Shown here: positions 60,102 through 64,000 of the stretch, piece by piece | How the letters are laid out: each line of letters opens with the position of its first letter | Numbering within the stretch: position 1 is the stretch's first letter | Assembly: GCF_900109295.1 (NCBI RefSeq) | Contig: NZ_FOIZ01000001.1 | Span: forward strand, 62,001 to 126,000 | Direction: 5' to 3' | Origin: Cognatiyoonia koreensis | GTDB taxonomy: Bacteria > Pseudomonadota > Alphaproteobacteria > Rhodobacterales > Rhodobacteraceae | DNA: 64,000 nucleotides | Translations under genes and position numbers: made by a program | Notes under the pieces: generated by a model | Told to the model about the DNA's origin: nothing | The model's input: the letters and a program-made list of their open reading frames with translations, nothing else | The model's database searches: none

Positions 60102-60923
60102 ATGAATCTCTTTATCAAATGGTTCGCTTTGGCGGCCACACTGGCGTTTGCGTCGGTCGCACATGCCGAACAACATCGGCTCCAGCCGGAATTCACTTTC
60201 AAGCGTATCGGCGTGGCCACGGGCACCGGAAATCGGATTACCGTTCAAATCCGTCCAAACGCGCCCAGCGCGCCAAGCAGTCCGGCGGCAGCGGGCACAG
60301 GCGGCGGTGGCGCACCAGCGGCTCCACGTGTCACAGGGCTTGAATGGTTCTGGGAAGCTGTGTCGCCCGATCTGACCGCTAGCCAACCCGGACGCCTGCT
60401 GCCTGCGCTTGTCGCGATTGATCAGGCACCCAGCGGCAAGGATGTTCCCATCCCACGCTTGCAGACACTGCATGATATTGCGACAGCCCATGGTGCGACG
60501 ATCCTCAGGGAAACCGTCGGCACGGATGTTTCACCGGCCCTGGTGCTGGCCTTGATTTCTGTCGAAAGCGCGGGCCGCCCGGACGCCGAGAGCACCGCCG
60601 GTGCGCAGGGCCTGATGCAACTGATGCCAGCCACAGCTGAACGGTTCGGCGTGACAGATCGGCTGGTGGCCGAGGATAACATCAAGGGTGGTGTTGCCTA
60701 CCTCAACTGGTTGATGAACCATTTCAACAACGATCCGATCCTCGCGCTTGCGGGATACAACGCAGGCGAAGGGGCCGTGCGCAACAACAACGGTGTGCCG
60801 CCCTATCCGGAAACGCGGGCCTATGTGCCCAAGGTGCTGGCCGCCTTCGCGCTGGCACGCGGATTGTGCCAAACGCCGCCAGAACTGGCGACCGATGGTT
60901 GCGTTTTCGTGTCCTCGCGGTAA
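60102..60923 (+). CDS. Lytic murein transglycosylase (SLT domain)
   Basis: A 273-residue exported enzyme that cleaves glycan strands of peptidoglycan. A signal peptide ends near residue 24 (ASVAHAEQ). A Pro/Ala/Gly-rich linker (about 50-75) precedes the SLT domain (about 140-250). The catalytic glutamate near 153 is in LISVESAGRPDAEST, and GAQGLMQLMPATAERFGV and YLNWLMNHFNNDPILALAGYNAGEGAV are family blocks. GAGGCGGG lies seven bases before the ATG at 60102; the upstream ATG at 60021 is rejected. It stands divergent to the pilin gene and could make room in the wall for the pilus (inference). Confidence 0.93.
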   Translation: MNLFIKWFALAATLAFASVAHAEQHRLQPEFTFKRIGVATGTGNRITVQIRPNAPSAPSSPAAAGTGGGGAPAAPRVTGLEWFWEAVSPDLTASQPGRLLPALVAIDQAPSGKDVPIPRLQTLHDIATAHGATILRETVGTDVSPALVLALISVESAGRPDAESTAGAQGLMQLMPATAERFGVTDRLVAEDNIKGGVAYLNWLMNHFNNDPILALAGYNAGEGAVRNNNGVPPYPETRAYVPKVLAAFALARGLCQTPPELATDGCVFVSSR

Positions 60924-60929
60924 ATGCGG

Positions 60930-61556
60930 CTAGACGATTGTGGCTTGGGTGGCGGCGCGCAGCGCGTCTTCTGTGACGCCGTCAGCTGTTTCGACGATCT
61001 TCAGACCACCATCCACGACATCCAGAACCCCAAGGTTCGTAATGATGCGATCCACAACCTTCTGACCGGTCAACGGCAGGGTGCATTCCTTCAGCACCTT
61101 GCTTTCGCCGTGCTTGTTGGTGTGGTCCATCACAACAACAACGCGGCCGACACCGGCGACAAGGTCCATCGCACCGCCCATGCCCTTGACCAGCTTTCCC
61201 GGAATCATCCAGTTCGCCAGATCACCGTTCTCCGCCACTTCCATCGCACCAAGGATTGCCATCGCGATCTTGCCGCCGCGGATCATGCCGAATGATGTGG
61301 CGCTGTCGAAATAGGCGGTCTGAGGCAGTTCGGTGATGGTCTGCTTGCCCGCATTGATCAGGTCGGCATCTTCTTCACCTTCAATCGGGAAAGGGCCCAT
61401 GCCCAGCATGCCGTTTTCGGATTGCAACGTCACCTCGATCCCGTCGGGAATGTAGTTGGACACCAGCGTCGGGATTCCGATGCCAAGATTCACATACCAA
61501 CCGTCCTGCAATTCCTGCGCGGCGCGGGCGGCCATCTGATTTCTGTCCCAAGGCAT
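60930..61556 (-). CDS. scoB: 3-oxoacid CoA-transferase subunit B
   Basis: A 208-residue CoA-transferase beta subunit. The catalytic glutamate E47 is in [14 protein letters not shown]. The N-terminal [19 protein letters not shown] and the [23 protein letters not shown] and [24 protein letters not shown] blocks match the succinyl-CoA:3-ketoacid transferase family. With the alpha subunit at 62362 it would move CoA from succinyl-CoA to acetoacetate in ketone body or polyhydroxybutyrate breakdown. The two subunit genes are separated by an SGNH-like gene. Confidence 0.93.
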   Translation of the reverse strand: MPWDRNQMAARAAQELQDGWYVNLGIGIPTLVSNYIPDGIEVTLQSENGMLGMGPFPIEGEEDADLINAGKQTITELPQTAYFDSATSFGMIRGGKIAMAILGAMEVAENGDLANWMIPGKLVKGMGGAMDLVAGVGRVVVVMDHTNKHGESKVLKECTLPLTGQKVVDRIITNLGVLDVVDGGLKIVETADGVTEDALRAATQATIV

Positions 61557-61627
61557 GGTGTTTCCCCAAAATGCTGCGTTGCAGCTTTATACCCCGCCCG
61601 GCGGCAGGGGCAAATCAATTGCGCAGG

Positions 61628-62362
61628 TCAGCCCGACGTTTCCGGCATCAGACCCAGGCGCTGTTCTGCAAAGGCGGCAAAAACGGCGCGTCCATAGCTG
61701 TGGTTCATGTGGCGGAGATCGCCCTGCAGCGGCTGACCGTGCTGAAAATCCTTTGCACCGATCAAAAAGCGGTTGTCGGTGGCAAAGGGGGCTGCGCGCG
61801 TGTCAGCCGGTTGCAGCACGCAATGATAGCCTGCGGTTTTGACGAACTGTGTCAGTGCGGTTTCATAGGCGGTGAATATCGCGTCCCGCTCGGGGTGGCG
61901 TTGAATGCGGGCCATGCGCATTTCATGCTTGGGGCCGGGGGCGCGGGTGCGCAAGGATGGATAAGGGGCAGGGGTCAGGGTGATGCGGCGGTCCGGACCG
62001 AACTGGGTCGCGATGCGTTCAACGCTTTCGCCCAGGGCAGCCAGCATCTCGGTCTGCGGATCATTATTGTTGATCCACGCCTGCAATACGGCCCCATAGG
62101 CAAAGCGATATCCGACAACCCATATATGATCGTGATCCGCCACATCGCATGACAAGGTGCCGTTGACCTGCAGGATCATCGCGGCTTCAGCGTCGCTTTG
62201 TGGTTTGGTGCGGAACACTTCGCCGCGCAGCACACAGCGGCGAAATACGCCACCGGGGACGGCAAAGAAATCAAGGCGAACGGTCGGATAGGCGGCCCTG
62301 ATCTGCGGCAGGGCTTCTTTGATTGCGCCGACATGGCTAGAGCCGATGACGGCGACCCGCAT
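61628..62362 (-). CDS. SGNH/GDSL-like hydrolase between scoA and scoB
   Basis: A 244-residue soluble protein. It opens MRVAVIGSSHVGAIKEAL, where GSSH takes the place of the GDS block of SGNH hydrolases, and ends with DLRHMNHSYG, which has the D-x-x-H arrangement of block V. An Asn-containing central part (LQVNGTLSCDV) could provide the N block, but G and N assignments are uncertain. The start overlaps the scoA stop by one base, so translation is coupled, and scoB begins 71 bases downstream. The substrate is unknown; an acyl ester linked to the CoA pathway is possible. It could also be a sugar-linked or inactive member. Confidence 0.7.
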   Translation of the reverse strand: MRVAVIGSSHVGAIKEALPQIRAAYPTVRLDFFAVPGGVFRRCVLRGEVFRTKPQSDAEAAMILQVNGTLSCDVADHDHIWVVGYRFAYGAVLQAWINNNDPQTEMLAALGESVERIATQFGPDRRITLTPAPYPSLRTRAPGPKHEMRMARIQRHPERDAIFTAYETALTQFVKTAGYHCVLQPADTRAAPFATDNRFLIGAKDFQHGQPLQGDLRHMNHSYGRAVFAAFAEQRLGLMPETSG

Positions 62363-63057
62363 CAGGCCGCGCGGGTCGTGCGCTGTTCGATCCGCTTTTC
62401 ATGCTCACCCTGAATAAGGCGATGCACGTAAATCCCTGGCAAATGGATATTGTCAGGGTCAAGCGATCCGGTCGGTACAATTTCCTCGACCTCCACCACG
62501 CAGACCTTGCCACACATCGCGGCAGGCGGGTTGAAATTGCGAGCGGTCTTGCGGAAGACAAGGTTGCCGGTGGGATCGGCCTTCCAGGCCTTCACAATGG
62601 CCAGATCGGCAAAGATACCCTTTTCCATGATGTAGGTCTCACCGTCGAAATCCTTGTGCTCCTTGCCCTCGGCGATAACGGTTCCTACGCCGGTCTTGGT
62701 ATAAAAGCCGGGGATACCACAGCCGCCCGCGCGCATGCGCTCGGCCAGCGTGCCTTGCGGATTGAATTCCAGCTCCAGTTCGCCGGACAGATACTGGCGC
62801 ATGAATTCGGCGTTCTCGCCGACATAGGACGAAATCATCTTCTTGACCTGTTTGGTCTGCAGCAGGATACCGATACCGAAGTCGTCAACGCCAGCGTTGT
62901 TGGACGCGAACGTCAGATCCTTGGTGCCCGCGTCCTTGATCGCATCCAGCAGCAGTTCGGGAATACCACAAAGGCCAAAGCCGCCCGCCGCGATGAACAT
63001 GCCATCGAACAAAAGGCCATCAAGTGCTTCTGCTGCGGATCCATAGACTTTTTTCAT
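62362..63057 (-). CDS. scoA: 3-oxoacid CoA-transferase subunit A
   Basis: A 231-residue CoA-transferase alpha subunit. MKKVYGSAAEALDGLLFDGMFIAAGGFGLCGIPE is the family start, and SNNAGVDDFGIGILLQTKQVKKMISSYVGEN and GIPGFYTKTGVGTVIAEGKE follow. The C-terminal IVPTGSLDPDNIHLPGIYV is conserved. The start at 63057 is chosen because the longer frame upstream gives a highly basic non-family extension lying between it and topA. Its last codon overlaps the SGNH-like gene. Confidence 0.94.
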   Translation of the reverse strand: MKKVYGSAAEALDGLLFDGMFIAAGGFGLCGIPELLLDAIKDAGTKDLTFASNNAGVDDFGIGILLQTKQVKKMISSYVGENAEFMRQYLSGELELEFNPQGTLAERMRAGGCGIPGFYTKTGVGTVIAEGKEHKDFDGETYIMEKGIFADLAIVKAWKADPTGNLVFRKTARNFNPPAAMCGKVCVVEVEEIVPTGSLDPDNIHLPGIYVHRLIQGEHEKRIEQRTTRAA

Positions 63058-63145
63058 GCGAACTTCCCCGGTATTTCGTGTTGGCGGGAAATTGAGCGGT
63101 CCGCACAGCAAAGTCAATGCGATTGCTGCAGCGCGGCAGACATGC

Positions 63146-64000
63146 CTACTTCTTGGCTGCCGCCTTTTTCTTTGCCGGTGCTTTCTTTTTTGCTGGCGCT
63201 TTCTTTTTGGCGACCTTCTTGCCGGTCTTGGCCGCACGTTCCGCGATCAGGGTCACCGCCGCATCAAGTGACAGGTCTGCCGGTTCGATCGTGTCGGGAA
63301 TCGTCGCATTGATCTTTTCCCATTTGACGTAAGGTCCGTATTTGCCGTCATAGATATTGACCGGACCACCCGCGTCGGGATGCTCGCCAAGCTCGTGGAT
63401 CGGCACAGCGGCCTTACCGCGATTACCGCGGGATGCGACCTTCTCGGCCAAAAGCTGCACAGCACGGTTCATGCCAACGGTCCAGACCTCTTCGATGCCC
63501 TCCAGATTGGCGTTCGTGCCACCGCGATGCGATGTGCTTTCAGCGTGCTTGATATAAGGACCATAGCGTCCGATGTTGGCCCAGACCATGACGCCATCTT
63601 CGGGGTGCGGGCCGATTTCACGGGGCAGTTCCAGCAGCTTCAAGGCTTGAGGAAGGTCGATCTCTTCAGGGTTCCAGGCTTCGGGCACGCCTTGGCGGAG
63701 CGGCTTCTTGTTGTCTTCGGTTACCTCACCGCGCTGAACGTAGGGCCCAAAGCGGCCTTTGAAGACGCGGATCTCGTCACCGGCATCACTGCCAAGCAGC
63801 TTGCCTTCGGGCGGAATGGCCGAGGCTTCGGCTTCTGGGTTGGGCGGGCCGAAGGGGCGGGTGTAACGACATTCCGGATAATTCGAACAGCCGATAAACG
63901 CACCACCGGACCGGGCGGTGCGCATGGACAGGCGACCGGCCCCGCAGTTCGGGCACAGGCGGGGATCGGTGCCGTCTTCGGTTGGCGGAAACAGATGCGG
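63146..64000 (-). CDS. topA: DNA topoisomerase I, C-terminal part
   Basis: The 3' 285 codons of topA; the 5' part is outside the window. The first visible residues contain CPNCGAGRLSMRTARSGGAFIGCSNYPEC, a C4 zinc ribbon. Downstream are topoisomerase C-terminal repeats of the type GPYVQRGE, GRYGPYIKHAEST and KYGPYVKWEKIN. The Lys/Ala-rich tail (PAKKKAPAKKK) is common in alphaproteobacteria and probably binds DNA. No catalytic residues are in this part. The scoA gene lies 88 bases downstream. Confidence 0.93.
   Translation of the reverse strand, partial: PHLFPPTEDGTDPRLCPNCGAGRLSMRTARSGGAFIGCSNYPECRYTRPFGPPNPEAEASAIPPEGKLLGSDAGDEIRVFKGRFGPYVQRGEVTEDNKKPLRQGVPEAWNPEEIDLPQALKLLELPREIGPHPEDGVMVWANIGRYGPYIKHAESTSHRGGTNANLEGIEEVWTVGMNRAVQLLAEKVASRGNRGKAAVPIHELGEHPDAGGPVNIYDGKYGPYVKWEKINATIPDTIEPADLSLDAAVTLIAERAAKTGKKVAKKKAPAKKKAPAKKKAAAKK

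Noticed and set aside
63058..63237. Basic N-terminal extension of scoA
   Set aside because: The Lys/Arg-rich stretch is the mirror of the topA tail and intergenic DNA; the scoA family starts at MKKVYGS.

Overview
The window looks like a chromosomal segment of a marine-type alphaproteobacterium, most likely of the Rhodobacterales (Roseobacter group). The evidence is the gene order ruvC-ruvA-ruvB-ybgC-tolQRAB-pal-cpoB-tilS-ftsH, a Tad pilus locus whose small Flp pilins carry a G/AVTVDW processing region, a TTAA-N7-TTAA CtrA-type box, DUF1127, DUF484, phosphatidylcholine synthase and homospermidine synthase genes, and a short dispersed intergenic motif beginning CCTCCGGCGG. No rRNA, tRNA, CRISPR array, insertion sequence or prophage was recognised; species cannot be named from this sequence alone.

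Layout. 1-5.5 kb: membrane proteins (a partial one, DUF4129-like and DUF805), a divergent MHYT-GGDEF-EAL c-di-GMP protein with a CtrA-type box upstream, a pair of small DMT (DUF606/YdcZ) transporters and an aldo/keto reductase. 5.6-12.3 kb: rpsD with promoter and terminator, a six-Asp-box protein, homospermidine synthase, hisC-tyrC-extensin-like gene. 12.4-17.5 kb: ileS followed by an overlapping chain (thioesterase, DUF3253, ogt, EamA transporter). 17.5-20.7 kb, minus strand: pcs, xerC, DUF484, fructose-6-phosphate aldolase. 20.7-26.5 kb: priA, MFS transporter, msrA, prmA, a small membrane protein. 26.6-39.1 kb: DUF1127 gene, then ruvCAB, Tol-Pal, cpoB, tilS and ftsH. 39.2-42.8 kb: MOSC protein, fhs and folD. 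42.8-46.8 kb, minus strand: PdeM and the ligase-associated DExH helicase, and a beta-hydroxyacid dehydrogenase. 46.9-59.7 kb, minus strand: Tad pilus locus. 60.1-64 kb: lytic transglycosylase, scoA/scoB with an SGNH-like gene between them, and the 3' part of topA.

How the genes work together. The Tad locus supplies pilins (three intact Flp genes and one frameshifted copy), prepilin peptidase (CpaA/TadV), outer-membrane secretin (CpaC), CpaB, an OmpA-like lipoprotein, localisation ATPase (CpaE/TadZ), motor ATPase (CpaF/TadA), inner-membrane platform (TadB, TadC) and TPR lipoproteins. No TadE/F/G minor pilin gene is in the window. An AAA+ ATPase gene of uncertain role follows cpaA. The Tol-Pal block carries an extra small secreted protein that duplicates the TolA C-terminal domain between tolA and tolB.

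Most worth a second look: the free TolA C-domain paralogue, the AAA+ ATPase with a possible winged-helix N-terminus at the Tad locus, the flp pilin family with a +1 frameshift pseudogene and two near-identical copies, the SGNH-like gene inside the scoAB pair, the CtrA box in front of the c-di-GMP gene, and the dispersed repeat.
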